Assembly: GCA_037576195.1 (NCBI GenBank)
Contig: CM075102.1
Span: forward strand, 47,612,745 to 47,676,744
DNA: 64,000 nt
Source: Phytoseiulus persimilis
Taxonomy: Eukaryota; Arthropoda; Arachnida; Mesostigmata; Phytoseiidae
Reading direction: 5' to 3'
Position numbers and translations under genes: made by a program. This document shows positions 1 through 10,350 of this stretch, piece after piece. Under the pieces are notes generated by a model. The model was not told the origin of the DNA and made no database searches. It was given only the letters and a program-made list of their open reading frames with translations. The stretch's first letter is position 1. Every line of letters starts with the position of its first letter.

Positions 1-367
1 GAAACCGGAATCGCTACTCTAAACAGACTCAAATCCCAATGTTTCCAGTTGTGGTGACTTTTAGGTGGCTTCACTGAGTGACTCAATGGGGGAGGCGGTC
101 GTCGATTTTCGATGGAGCTTGTGACTTCTCCCCCCTTGCTTGCGGGGGTCACAACTCGTACAATAAGGTTCCGATTTCAGACGATGAGGGACCGTTGGAG
201 CGCCGCAGCGAAAAGCTACATTTTCTAGCCTCCCAATCGGCTCAAAGTTTACTTTGAAGGGCTCCCAAACCGTAACGTAATTGAATTTCGAAGCTCCGTC
301 CCCGCCGAACATCCCACTATACCAGGGCGATACTTCCCCCGGAATTTCAACTCAATGCTTCGCATCA

Positions 368-434
368 TGACCATCGGTGACATACTGACCGCAGATGACT
401 GTGCAACCGATTCCAACGCAGTCGGATCGATAAG
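368..434 (-). repeat. Diverged inverted repeat, left arm
   Basis: Read on the minus strand this segment aligns with the plus strand of 549-619 at roughly three quarters identity. Shared blocks include GATCCG, CAGTC, CAGTATG and ACCGATGGTCA. The translations of the two arms also resemble each other (ID-P, then QS-A, then SM-PMV), so the unit may once have been coding. About 115 bp separates the arms. Confidence 0.6.
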
Positions 435-548
435 TTTACACCGAGAGAAGACTTGAACTCCCATTTTGGCTTTCTTCTGTATCGCACTTTCCGAACACTG
501 CGTATCACTTGATAGGGCGTTCGGCGCCGAACTCTGCTTCCGGTGTTG

Positions 549-619
549 ACTTACATTGATCCGGCTCCGGAGGATTCGACTGTGCAGTCTTTTGCGGCCA
601 GTATGGGACCGATGGTCAG
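549..619 (+). repeat. Diverged inverted repeat, right arm
   Basis: This is the partner of 368-434, in opposite orientation. The arms are not terminal to any element I can recognise. They may be two inverted copies of a short piece of a decayed mobile element, or an old local inverted duplication. Confidence 0.6.
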
Positions 620-3597
620 AACTGGAAGAGCCGATTCGGAACTCCACAACATAGATAACACGGAGCGTCTAGTTAAACTTGACATAACTGCGTTGGTGTT
701 GAGCCGAGTTCCGGATAAGATAGGAAGAGGAAGCCCTTTCTTCCAGCTTTTTAGATCGCCTTCATTTTCTGAGATTGGATCCAATCTAGCCGAGTCATGG
801 TTTCCGAAGGCAAATGAGGAAGAGTCTCTAGTTGGTGGGGGCACTCTGTGTGATGCCCTACAAAAATCGAGGTGGGGGGGGGGGACGCGATTCCTATCGC
901 TTTTCTCAATGCTGTAGGTGCAAGGAGGGACTCTCGGGATTGAAGCTGCTGACCATCGTCGGCGGTACGCGGGGTTGCCAGCGATCGAAAACGAGGAGAA
1001 CCCGATCTCCTCCAGGTGAACGAACCGATCGCAGGAGCGTCCGGGATACCCCAAGCTCGGAGCTGCACCGACGCCCCATTGGTGGAAGGGTCGGCTCGCC
1101 AGCGTAGGGAGACGAATCGACTTCATCGAAGCAGTCATCTGGTTGCGCCCTCCTCTAGAAATGCAGGCCCCCTGAATGTCCAACCTTCTGACGTCTCCTA
1201 CAGTTCCCTTCGAAAACGGGCACCTAGGACGGTTGTGATTCCTGAGACATGGCTTACATGTCAGAGAAGTTTGTTGGGGCGGAGCTCGCTGTACAGGGCG
1301 TCGACTGCTCAGACCGGCGTGCTATCGCACGCTCTTGGTCCTTATGGGGGTTCTTTCAGGCTCAGCGTCAGGACGAAGGCAGAGTCCTCGAGCCTTGTTA
1401 CGTGTTGCTCCACGTTCTCTCGGAGCTGGAGAAGAGGGACTACAGGTTTCGGATCCAGAGGGGATAACCGAAGGCTGCACCGGTTGCCATCAGTCGCGCA
1501 AGAAAAATCTCTGGTTGGTCAGCCTTTGTTCACCTCGAACTCGTCATCTCCAAGATTGCAAGGATTGAGAATCTCTTCGGCTTCGGTCCCTGGAGCGGAG
1601 CGGATTCTGAGAAAACTCTGCCTATGACGGAACAGAGGCTCGGTGGGACCTAATATTTTTCCTTCGGAGCAGGCGAGACAAGGCATCGGGTCAAGTTGTT
1701 CTCTTCCACACCAGAAGCTTCAAACGAAACCTGTGCTCTCGAAGGTGTGGTGGCCGCCGTATTCGGATCACCGGGGACGTCCATTCGACGACAACATGCT
1801 CTTTCTTCTACTTCTTTAGCTGCGCATGGATAACGCTGAGCTACTTGAAAATCTCCGGGAAACTTGGTGTGACCTCGCCGGACGCAACCTAGTTGCGCCG
1901 CTCTAATCGGTCCATTGTAACCGATTTGATCAACAGAGGGCGAGATGGGTGCCGGATCACGGGATCGGTCCGTTATAGCCGAGGATCTTTATGGCAGAGT
2001 CCGATCCACTGTAGTTCGGCTCTGGATCTTACAAAACAGCTTCTGTCACCAGAAACGTACAGGTGCAGGGATTCGCGACGATATCGCTGCTACTGCTCCT
2101 GATCGTGGAGGCTATTGAACGTTTGAACGTGGAAGTTTCCCGTTCCTCGCGTGCCCAGCGGTCACCGGCGCAGATAAGGGAGGTTTTAGTGGTTACACCA
2201 CACTCACGGGTTGACGGACCAATGGGTTCTAACCCCGGGGACTGAAGCGATTTCCTCCAACTCTAGACGATGAAGTGAAGCCCTCCTGCACTACCCGCCA
2301 TGGCCTCCCATCTGAATCTTCCCCAGTTCCTTGACCATGTCAGCATGGTCTTACGAACTTCGTTTGGGTAGACACGCCGTCGGCGGACATTTCCGCCCGA
2401 AGCCTTTCTTCCCTGCTTTGTGGGAGACAGAGAGAACTATGGGAACGTCAGATGCCCGCGAATTAAACCTTCGACCTATCACTCGAAGCGTGAGGGAGTA
2501 GGCAGATATCAAAGCGATGGAAAATCCTGAGAACTGGATGCTGCAGGCTGCAATGCTCGAGGGGCTCACTCAGAAGTGATCCTCAGGAAAAATACTCTTG
2601 ATTCCGGGCTTTGCTTGGCGGGATAGAGCTCCAAACTCCGAACGCAGGGTCCATGACCACTCAGCAGTTCCCAGGAATTTCCAGCAATGCCGGATGTTAT
2701 GAAGCTCGGCCGCGGTTTCGAGATAGGAGTTGTACTGACAAAGCCGAGGCTGGCTGATTGGAGTTCGCATTCTTCAGCTCTGCCAATGAGTACGTTCTGT
2801 CCCCGCGATGTATTGGGAGGAGATTGAAAAAGCTCCTGTGAATCCCCCCCAACCCTCCTCCCATATTACGAATCAGCCCCACGAGCGATCGTCCTTGACG
2901 CATGGTTCGATGATTCTGAAGACTTATGGATGCCGGGTCCTGAACTGTGCTCATCCACAATACACGAATCCGTTATCAGTCGTGTGTTGAGGGTTTCGAT
3001 GAGGATCTCACGCGCGGAGACGACCAGAAACCACGAAGACTCTTGAGAACTACAAAATGGCGCCGACACTCTTCGAGCGGACTGGATCTATTGCGCCAAT
3101 TCAAGCACGAACAGCGAATATCAGTGAGGATTACGTGTTGTCACTTCTTGAATAACATCGAACTCGCTCGTCGATCCCCGCCTCGTGATTCTTCGCGAGC
3201 GCGTCAGCCTCCCCTCCCTTTTCCGAAATTCGAATCGCACTTTCCAGGTTACTTACCAGCAACGTTTCATACGGATTCCCTCCGCGTTATCATCACTACT
3301 TGTGAGGGAATGTACTCCTGAAGCTTCCCTGATGACTCGTTGAGCTAATCAGTTCTGAACATTGACTATGAATCGGGAGCCTGCTGAGTTTCTGAGGATG
3401 ATTGTAGAGTTGAAACTAACTTGGAACGAAGGAAACGCCAGTCGAGTCCGAGGTTTGATCGGAAACTCTTCAGGTTCAGATTTATTGAACGACCATTCCA
3501 GAGGTGGGAGGGGCTTGCCAGAGAACATCCGCAGCCTTCGATGCATAAATGTCCCTTGATGAAATCCAGACCCAGACCTGTATGCTATCTGTCCCGC

Positions 3598-5662
3598 TCA
3601 AGTTTCAGCGATTCTTTTGAAGATCAGGTCTTGATGGGGTGCATCCAGCAAGATGTCGGAATCCATTTTCACCAACTTCGCCGTCCCCGGTCCATCGACG
3701 CAGCTCAGCTTGATTTTCTGCAGGGTCCTGACTACCGTGTAGAACATGTCCGCTTGTGCCATCTTCTCCCCTGGGCAAGATCTGGCCCCTATACCAAAAG
3801 AGTTGGCGCCACGTGCTTGTTGATCCTTGGTGACGTTCAAAAATCTGTGCGCGATGAACTCGTTTGCGTCGGGACCCCAGATGCTCACATCTCTGTTCAC
3901 AGCGTGCAAGTTTATCATCAAATCGTAGCCCTTCGGTACGTGCCGACCGTCTGGAATGCAGATGGATAAATGAAGAAGGAATGCGAGAACACGAATCATC
4001 TGCGGTCGAGCCCCGCGTGACTGCCAGTTGAGTGCAGCATCCAACATGTGCAGATTCGGTGATGAGAGTCAGTACTCACTGATGGTGACATCTGTCATCG
4101 CTTTTCTCGGTATAGATAGCGGAGCCGCTGGATAGAAACGTAGTACCTCTTGCAAAAATGAATCGACTCTCGGCAATCGGTCTCTGTCTGTTGCGGTGCA
4201 CGTTTTCGATCCGATTTCCTCAAAAACCTCGGACCGCAACTCCTCTTGGAGTTCGGGGTCGTTCGCGAGTCGTATGCAACAATAGCTCAATATACTCCCG
4301 CTGGTTCCCGTTCCAGCGCCGAAAATTTCCTGAACAACCTGTCTGAGATTAACGTCGGTGAGATATTTCGCGGAGCTTCGATCTTCAGCGAGGAATTCTT
4401 CGCGAGCATTCAAGAGAACGTCGGTGAAATGACGGCTCTTGCCTGGAAGGAGAATTCCGTCCATCAATGATAGCAGCTGGAGAGCGCTATAGTTTTGCTC
4501 AATGAATCAACTATTTACCAACCGGGTGTCCAAGTGTCCTTCGCTTGAGCGAACATCGTATCAGTCACGTCGAGGAATTTCTGGAAAGCGCTCCGGGCCC
4601 ATCCCTCTTGTTTGAAAAAAACGTATCGCAGAATGGGTAGGATGTCGGATGGCAGGCCGTTCGGGGCATAGGTTTCGAACTCTCGGGTAGCTTTTCGCAT
4701 CTGCTCGTAATACACGTCTCCTCTCCTGAAACTTGGGGAGGAACAAAAATCGACTGTGTTTCGAGGTACCCTCTTCTCGCGAGGCTCCACATAGAGCTCG
4801 CTCTGAGCGAGAATCGAACGAATTCCAAGGAGGCGTCCGCGAACTCACGCTTTTCCGAAGGATGAAACCGCTAGAATGTTGTTTACGATGTCCTCGATGA
4901 AGTCGATGACATCGTGATGACATTCATCCGCGCTCCCGAGAATGTGATCAAGTTCATCGTCAACCGTCTCGGCCACCAACTCGGCTAGTTTCTCTGTGAC
5001 GGCGTATTTTCGCATGGCAACATGGGCGAGTCGACGAAGAGTGTCCCAGGCCGGCGTGAAGTCGCCGAAAGCGACGTCCTGAAAGAATCAGCAATTACTT
5101 CTACGCTCGCTCTCAACTGGCTCGGATCTGGGCTGGCCGGTAAGATTTGAGATCCAATCACGCCGCCGCGCCGGCATACCTCGTAGCCCCTAGTCATGAG
5201 TTGACCCATATTCGTTGGGTTTCGCCCCGCAACCAGATTTCGCAGGGGCCCCGAAATGTCCTTGAACGACTCTTTGGACGATGCTATGACGAATGGGCGT
5301 GGTCCGACCCATACTGTTATCGGGTCTCCGTACTGACGTGTCCAATGGACTGCTTTCTCGTACAAAGGTAGTTCCGATCGAAGCTCTCCATGAAAAGAAA
5401 AATTTTAATAGATGTCAACGAGCGGAAGCTCCCAGGCGAGAGGGCGAGAGTGGAAGATGGTCGGTTCAGCGGGAGAAGAACTTGATCCGTAAACGAACTC
5501 ACGAGGGATATTTCCAATGATTGGGAAAGCCATCGGGCCGGGGGGGAGTTTCCGGACACGACTCCAAAACTGAAACAAATAGGCCGTCAAGAGGCCCAAT
5601 GTCAAGGCTATCCACGATCTCGGTTCGAGTACATAGGCAAGGAACAGCTCTACGAGCGCCAT
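3598..5662 (-). CDS. Microsomal cytochrome P450, CYP2-clan type, complete
   Basis: Heme-thiolate monooxygenase of the endoplasmic reticulum; likely role is oxidation of a lipophilic endogenous or foreign compound. Exons on the minus strand are 5503-5662, 5180-5385, 4849-5078, 4519-4725, 4080-4486 and 3598-3950, giving 1,563 nt and 520 residues, a normal family length. All introns are GT-AG and all phases agree. Visible landmarks: an N-terminal membrane anchor (about residues 5-33), the hinge KLPPGP, I-helix GAGTGTS (324-330), ExxR at E381-R384, and heme loop FGIGARSCPG (455-464) with the Cys462 ligand. The start is the ATG just before the anchor. Two oddities: the usual I-helix acid is glycine (G328), and the intron between exons 4 and 5 would be only 32 nt. 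CYP2-clan placement is inferred from the hinge and N-terminus; the family number is unknown. Confidence 0.9.
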
Positions 5663-6105
5663 TTCAACGCTAGAGTGACCACCGTCCGTGTTCCAGCTAG
5701 CAATGGAGCCGCTCTGTCATGGCGACGGCGCTACGCGACGGCTTGAGAAAGAGTGGGACCTTGGATCTCGATACTGTTCCCAGAAAATGGAATCGTCGCC
5801 GTTCTGATTCCTTTGCAAGTTATTGGTTGAGCCGTGTTCTCGCGCTCGGAGAGATCGCATGGTGATCGAAACTGCGGTATGGAGAACCGTGTCTACGGCA
5901 CCATAACTGTCCAGCGTACCTCAAATTGCGACTTGAGGTTCCGGACTAGACGGTCGATCATCTGAAATTACCTGGGATACCATGAGCGCTCGTCAGAAGA
6001 GATATGTCTCGCTGGTTCAGATACAGTCAGCAGCCCCTAATTCGGGATTCCTTATTCAAATGCATGATCGTGTTCGCCCCGCATAGAGACTCCCACCTTA
6101 GCATT
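5663..6105. other. Upstream flank of the P450 gene
   Basis: This is the 5' flank of the P450, which is transcribed leftward. It presumably holds that gene's promoter, but I see no convincing TATA box or other element. No coding exon was recognised. Confidence 0.4.
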
Positions 6106-6357
6106 TCAAGTCTCCAAGGCCATCTCAGAGGACTCCAGATCCAGGAAATCTATCTGAGATCGCAAAGACGACGCCGCATCAGAAAGCTCGAAATGCTCAT
6201 CGCTCGACCGTGAGAAGGTTTCAACAACGGTCGAGTACTTGGCATGCCAAAGAAACAGGCCCTGATAGGTAACATACCAATTCGATCCTGGACGGTCGTA
6301 AACCTCCACATTATATGAACGAACGATTGCTTCGAGAAGATACAGGTTCTGATCAAC
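6106..6357 (-). CDS. Possible C-terminal exon of an unrecognised gene
   Basis: The frame runs from a good acceptor (CCTTTCAG just above 6357) to a stop at 6106 and encodes 83 residues. The product is rich in aromatic and acidic residues, with stretches such as YNVEVYDRPGSNWYVTYQG and SQIDFLDLESSEM. I recognise no domain. The frame stays open upstream, but across the ATGATTAT-rich array, so the preceding exon is not established. It lies 444 bp upstream of the P450 on the same strand. It could be a real last exon or a chance frame. Confidence 0.3.
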   Translation of the reverse strand, partial: VDQNLYLLEAIVRSYNVEVYDRPGSNWYVTYQGLFLWHAKYSTVVETFSRSSDEHFELSDAASSLRSQIDFLDLESSEMALET

Positions 6358-6427
6358 CTGAAAGGAACGTCGTATTCGGGTACCTTCCTGAGCTGGCGCC
6401 TGATGAGAGCTCACTCCAGTGTTGGAC

Positions 6428-6525
6428 GAAATCATAATCATGAATATGACCTCCGTACCTTATGATTATGATCATGATGGGGATTATAACCATAATCGAA
6501 ATCACCATCATGCCGTGATCATATC
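6428..6525. repeat. ATGATTAT-rich imperfect palindromic array (copy A)
   Basis: Repeated ATGATTATGATCAT and ATAATCAT words lie in both orientations, so the tract reads similarly on both strands. Related tracts occur at 8206-8252, 9641-9687 and 10236-10350. Confidence 0.7.
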
Positions 6526-7070
6526 GATATCCCTGGATTTTTCTCTTGAGTATAGTCGACGCGTAATCGGAAGTTTTCGGGGTCGCTGAGCACGATGCAG
6601 GTATTAGTTCTCCTCTATCTCTCAGACCCAACGCGAAAATCGCTGAGGAGGCCAGATTCATGATCGGAATCCCGCTGTTCTCATGGGCTTTTCTGGGTAA
6701 CAAAGACTCTGGGGAACGTTGACACGTAGTTGACGAGTTGAGGTGATGATGACGAAGAACCAAGATCACGTTGACTGTAGCCATATATGAAGTTATCTAG
6801 TTTTCTCTTGCCCGCATCGCAAGTACTGCTCGGATTTCAAAACACACAGGGAATCAGCGGAAAACGCAATCGAAGAATGATTAACAGGCATGCCATACTG
6901 GAACGGGCCTGCGAGGACGCGGTTCCGACCCGACACTTCCTTTCGTCAGAGTCAACGGAGTCCCTCGGACATGCGTCTATAATGCGTGAGACGGCTGTTC
7001 TAGGCTCTTGCGGACAAGTTCAAGAGGAACATCGATCGCTTACAAAGCTCTATGAACCGCTCCTAACCAA

Positions 7071-7849
7071 GTGCAACTTGCTGTCGTGCCAGAGTCAGCT
7101 GCCGAACTTAGCAGAGGTGATTCAAAGAATCACCGGAAAATTTCTTTCCTCCCGATCCCAACCAGCTGGAACATTCTGTACGACTGGCTGAGGGGTTCGC
7201 TGGAATCGGAAGAGCAGCTCCCCGGGCTCGTGGGCGCCCTCAGGCTGCAGGCATTCAGTCGTGATGGTTTCAGCTACATTGCCGACCATCTTACATGTTC
7301 AGAACCCGACGCGATTGCTCTTGATGAATGTCATGGCGAGAAATCCGCTATTCATGGCACGTAGCTCCCAACCTTCCAGTTCGTAATGATACGGCTCGGT
7401 TTGTTGCTCACTGGGACAGCGCTCCGACAATATCGGCGTCCAGCGACGCTTCCGAGCCCAGTTCGTGGAAGCGGTCACGGTGAACAGAGTGCCTTCGTCG
7501 CCCTGACAGTGCCCATGCGCAAGATTGAATGCTGCAAGCACATCCCGATGAACGACAGAGCCCACCTGCTGCAGCGCTTCAAGGAACTGATACGCGAACG
7601 CCTCCCGCGGGAAGCGAATGGCTCTCCGACCCCGCAGAGAAACTCATGTGGCAGTATCTCCACGACCCGGACACCGAGCTCACCATGCTGCTCCGCCAGC
7701 CCATTCCAGCCCTCTTTCCAGGGAACACGGCACCGCCGTCCATCGTGGATCGTGTTGAACGGTTATTCTCCTACGCGACCATGATGATCGCGCTCGAATC
7801 GAATCGGCTAAGCGCTGCGAATTTCGAACAACAATCGGTTCGCCAATAA
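7071..7849 (+). pseudogene. Degenerate hAT-family DNA transposase, C-terminal half
   Basis: Two separated pieces resemble hAT transposases. The first, frame starting at 7071, carries TSWNILYDWLRGSLESEEQL, like the family's TRWNSTYD...L segment. The second, frame starting at 7529, carries EKLMWQYLHDP and then VDRVERLFSYATMMIALES followed by NRLSAANFE, which matches the C-terminal hAT dimerisation domain (ER-FS-A...R-LS..N.E). The pieces lie in different frames, with a stop at 7364 between them, so no intact transposase remains. The frame at 6787-7191 may be more of the same gene but shows no diagnostic motif. I could not identify terminal inverted repeats or an 8-bp target duplication. Confidence 0.72.
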
Positions 7850-9640
7850 ATATCAATATCACTGATTGAAGATAGCGGTTGCAACGAGCATTCGCTCCAC
7901 TCCGCGTGTCTCGTAGTTCTGATCAGAGAATGATCAAGAAACGCCCCCGTGCGGCATCACGGCAACAGATCGCAGCAGATGAAAACAACCTGTTTAGGAT
8001 ATTGGCACGTTGACCGGAAACAAACAGTGCCATTCTCAGTTTCCAGTGATCGCGGTATTTGCAGCGGGCGTTATAACCAACCGAGTCCATTAGGGATCAA
8101 CAAGTTTCTCATCAGGATGGAAAGATTCGGGAAGACCAACAACTGCAACGATCTCAGCACCGCCGAGAACCCCCGATCACCTCCGATCATCGCCGCATGG
8201 TCACAAAAGTGATCATGATTCCGTCGATTCCGTGATGATGATCATAATCATACGGGCACACTCAAGTACAAAGCGAACCCTACGAAATATCGAGATTCGA
8301 AGGGGCGCACTCCGTTCGTGCAGCAAAGTACTAGTGTCGGATACAGCAGATCTGACAAGTTTCATGCTGAAACACTTGAATGATTGACCGTGGGTGACCC
8401 TGAGCCCTCCAGTGGCATCTGTCAGACACAGGGAACATGCCAAGAAAATGAGATCCAGCTCGTGTGTATCCTCCAGAGGAAAGCCCGATTCGTTCCTTGT
8501 CACCAAACCAAGAACAAAGGGGATCTCCGCGCTTCCCCCGACGTTCGTGACTGCACTTCAGTCTCCCTCGAAGAAATGAGGCTGATATACCGCGGAACTC
8601 CTAACGGCTCGTCTTGCGGGCGAGTAGGACGTTCAAGCTCTCGGGTCTTCATTGCCGCAATTTCACTGGTTTCACTCGTGATACCTTCGAGAAACATCAA
8701 TGGATGGAGGGGGTACCCAAGGAATAAAGCGCTGTCTGCGTTCGCCTAGATCTACCGAATTCAGTCGAGTCGATTGGAAGCTGTTGATCCATACATGGTT
8801 GAACCAAGTCCACCGACCTTCAAACGACCTGATAATCCATGGTCCGCGAAGATCTTCGAACCAGAGACGAAGCCAAAGGAAAACGTTTGAAACGAAACGG
8901 AAACGTTAGCGGTTTATGACGTGCGGGTTAAAATCTGAGTCGTGAGTGGTTAGGTTAATCTCTTGGACAGGCTGACGGAACGCATTGGTGAATCGATTCC
9001 TTACGGGATTCCGTTCGCTTGGCCTCGTCGTCGACCAACTGAGGATCGGGTTCATCCACGATCATTGGGAGACATGTCTTCGGAGATCACATGATGCGTC
9101 GCCAGGCACGACAAATGAACTCGGAGACCGTGTCCTACGAGACGGGAAAGACGACGTCGGCGCAATCCCACACCACTGATGTCAGTGTCTCAATGGAGCC
9201 CTGTCAGACGGCAGTCTCCTCCCCAGCCCATGCTAGGCACCTCACATTGAGTCTGCACCCGGCAGATAGATATTTCTGCGACATCAGAGGGCAAGACAGG
9301 CTCAGAGGTAAGTTGTGCTGAAGGGTTGTGCTGAAGAGAGAGAGCACATGCGATGGTCTAACTCGAGGAAAGAAACACGAGCAAAGAGCCCAGCTGTTTT
9401 ACCAGCATTCCGAATCCATTCATTGGCTCAGTCCAGTATTGTGTCAAACGCTCGCGAAACGCGCGTGCGTTCTCCTCTGAGAACTGATTGGTGGAACCCT
9501 GACTGACTCAGACTGCACAGCCTGATTCCGATGAATTTTCCTCGGAATCCTTCGGTGACAGACAAGAACTGCAGGTTCATATCGAGCGAGTGCTCAGCTT
9601 TTGTCGGATTCGCCGGCTGTGCCAGCGAAGTTCCTGCTGT
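7850..9640. other. No gene seen between hAT relic and repeat cluster
   Basis: Only short overlapping frames on both strands are present, none with recognisable content or a consistent exon chain. It includes ATGATTAT array copy B, listed separately. It probably consists of intergenic and transposon-derived sequence. Confidence 0.5.
8206..8252. repeat. ATGATTAT-rich array (copy B)
   Basis: The sequence contains GTGATCATGATT and ATGATGATCATAATCAT. It is followed by CACACTCAAGTAC, and the same order (array, then CACACTCAAGCAC) occurs after copy C. This indicates that a longer unit than the simple repeat was copied. Confidence 0.65.
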
Positions 9641-9687
9641 CCTTATGATTATTCTCATGATTATGATGATCATTATCATTTCTGACA
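9641..9687. repeat. ATGATTAT-rich array (copy C)
   Basis: Words TTATGATTATTCTCATGATT and ATGATGATCATTATCAT precede CACACTCAAGCAC. Copy C and its right flank resemble copy B and its flank. Confidence 0.65.
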
Positions 9688-9806
9688 CACTCAAGCACCC
9701 GGTGGGAGGATGACACGCACACGATGGCTGTGGGGGACCGAAGTCCATGCACGTGATTCCGAGACAAATCTGACTATTCTTTCCCGAGTCTGAGGAGGTC
9801 AGAGGA

Positions 9807-10010
9807 GTATGGTTAGATTGGTCCAGGGAACACCTTCGCAGACTCCAGAAAGTATGGTTAGATTTGTATCGGAATCACCCCTCCAGACTCGGAGAAGTAT
9901 GGTCAGATTGGTCTCCGGATCACTCCTCCAGGTTTGAGAAAGTGTGGTCAGAGTGGTCCCGGAGTCACCTCTCCAGAAAAGTATGGTTAGACTCACCCTC
10001 AGAAAATGGA
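9807..10010. repeat. 45-bp minisatellite, four full units and a partial one
   Basis: Units begin at 9807, 9852, 9897 and 9942, exactly 45 bp apart; a shortened 39-bp step leads to a partial unit at 9981. Each starts with GTATGGT or GTGTGGT, has AGATTGGT-like sequence early and CTCCAG late. Another partial copy lies near 10123-10165. Because 45 is a multiple of three, the array stays open in several frames and gives a 15-residue repeat on the minus strand. I treat it as noncoding. Confidence 0.88.
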
Positions 10011-10037
10011 TTTTCAACTCAAGAACGGATCACGATC

Positions 10038-10056
10038 AGCCGGCCGAGGGCCGGCT
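10038..10056. other. Perfect GC-rich hairpin
   Basis: AGCCGGCC and GGCCGGCT form a perfect 8-bp stem around the loop GAG. It lies just after the minisatellite. A near-identical hairpin core occurs at 53691-53707. No T-run follows, so a terminator role is not suggested. Confidence 0.5.
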
Positions 10057-10235
10057 TGACGGCGTTTCGTGGCATCGAAGCACTTCTTACCTTTTTCACT
10101 GGGTGAGCATCATGGTTTTGAAAAGTATGATCAGATTGGTCTCGGAATAACCTTCATGTCTTCCAGAAAAAGTGCGGACAAACTGACTGACAAACGGACA
10201 GACTAAGCCGACTGTATATAGTGAGGATAATCAGA

Positions 10236-10350
10236 ACTTCATCATGATCGATGATCATAATCGAGATGTGATCATTTTGATTATCATAACATGATTATGA
10301 TTATCATTCACAGTTATGATTATAATCATGATTATGATTATGCCCGATTC
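10236..10350. repeat. ATGATTAT-rich array (copy D, longest)
   Basis: About 115 bp of imperfect ATGATTATGATTATCAT and ATAATCATGATTATGATTAT words in both orientations. It should be able to fold back extensively. It is the longest of the four arrays in 6.4-10.4 kb. Confidence 0.75.

Larger units (their letters stand above)
1..3597. other. No recognised gene; contains an inverted repeat
   Basis: Open frames here are short, overlap on both strands and match no family I know. No chain of exons with consistent splice sites and phases was found. The one structured element is the inverted repeat pair at 368-434 and 549-619, annotated separately. The stretch could be intergenic sequence or decayed repeat. 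Confidence 0.5.

Noticed and set aside
551..1183. 210-codon minus-strand frame
   Set aside because: It includes the antisense of one inverted-repeat arm and matches no family. Overlapping frames are open on the plus strand.
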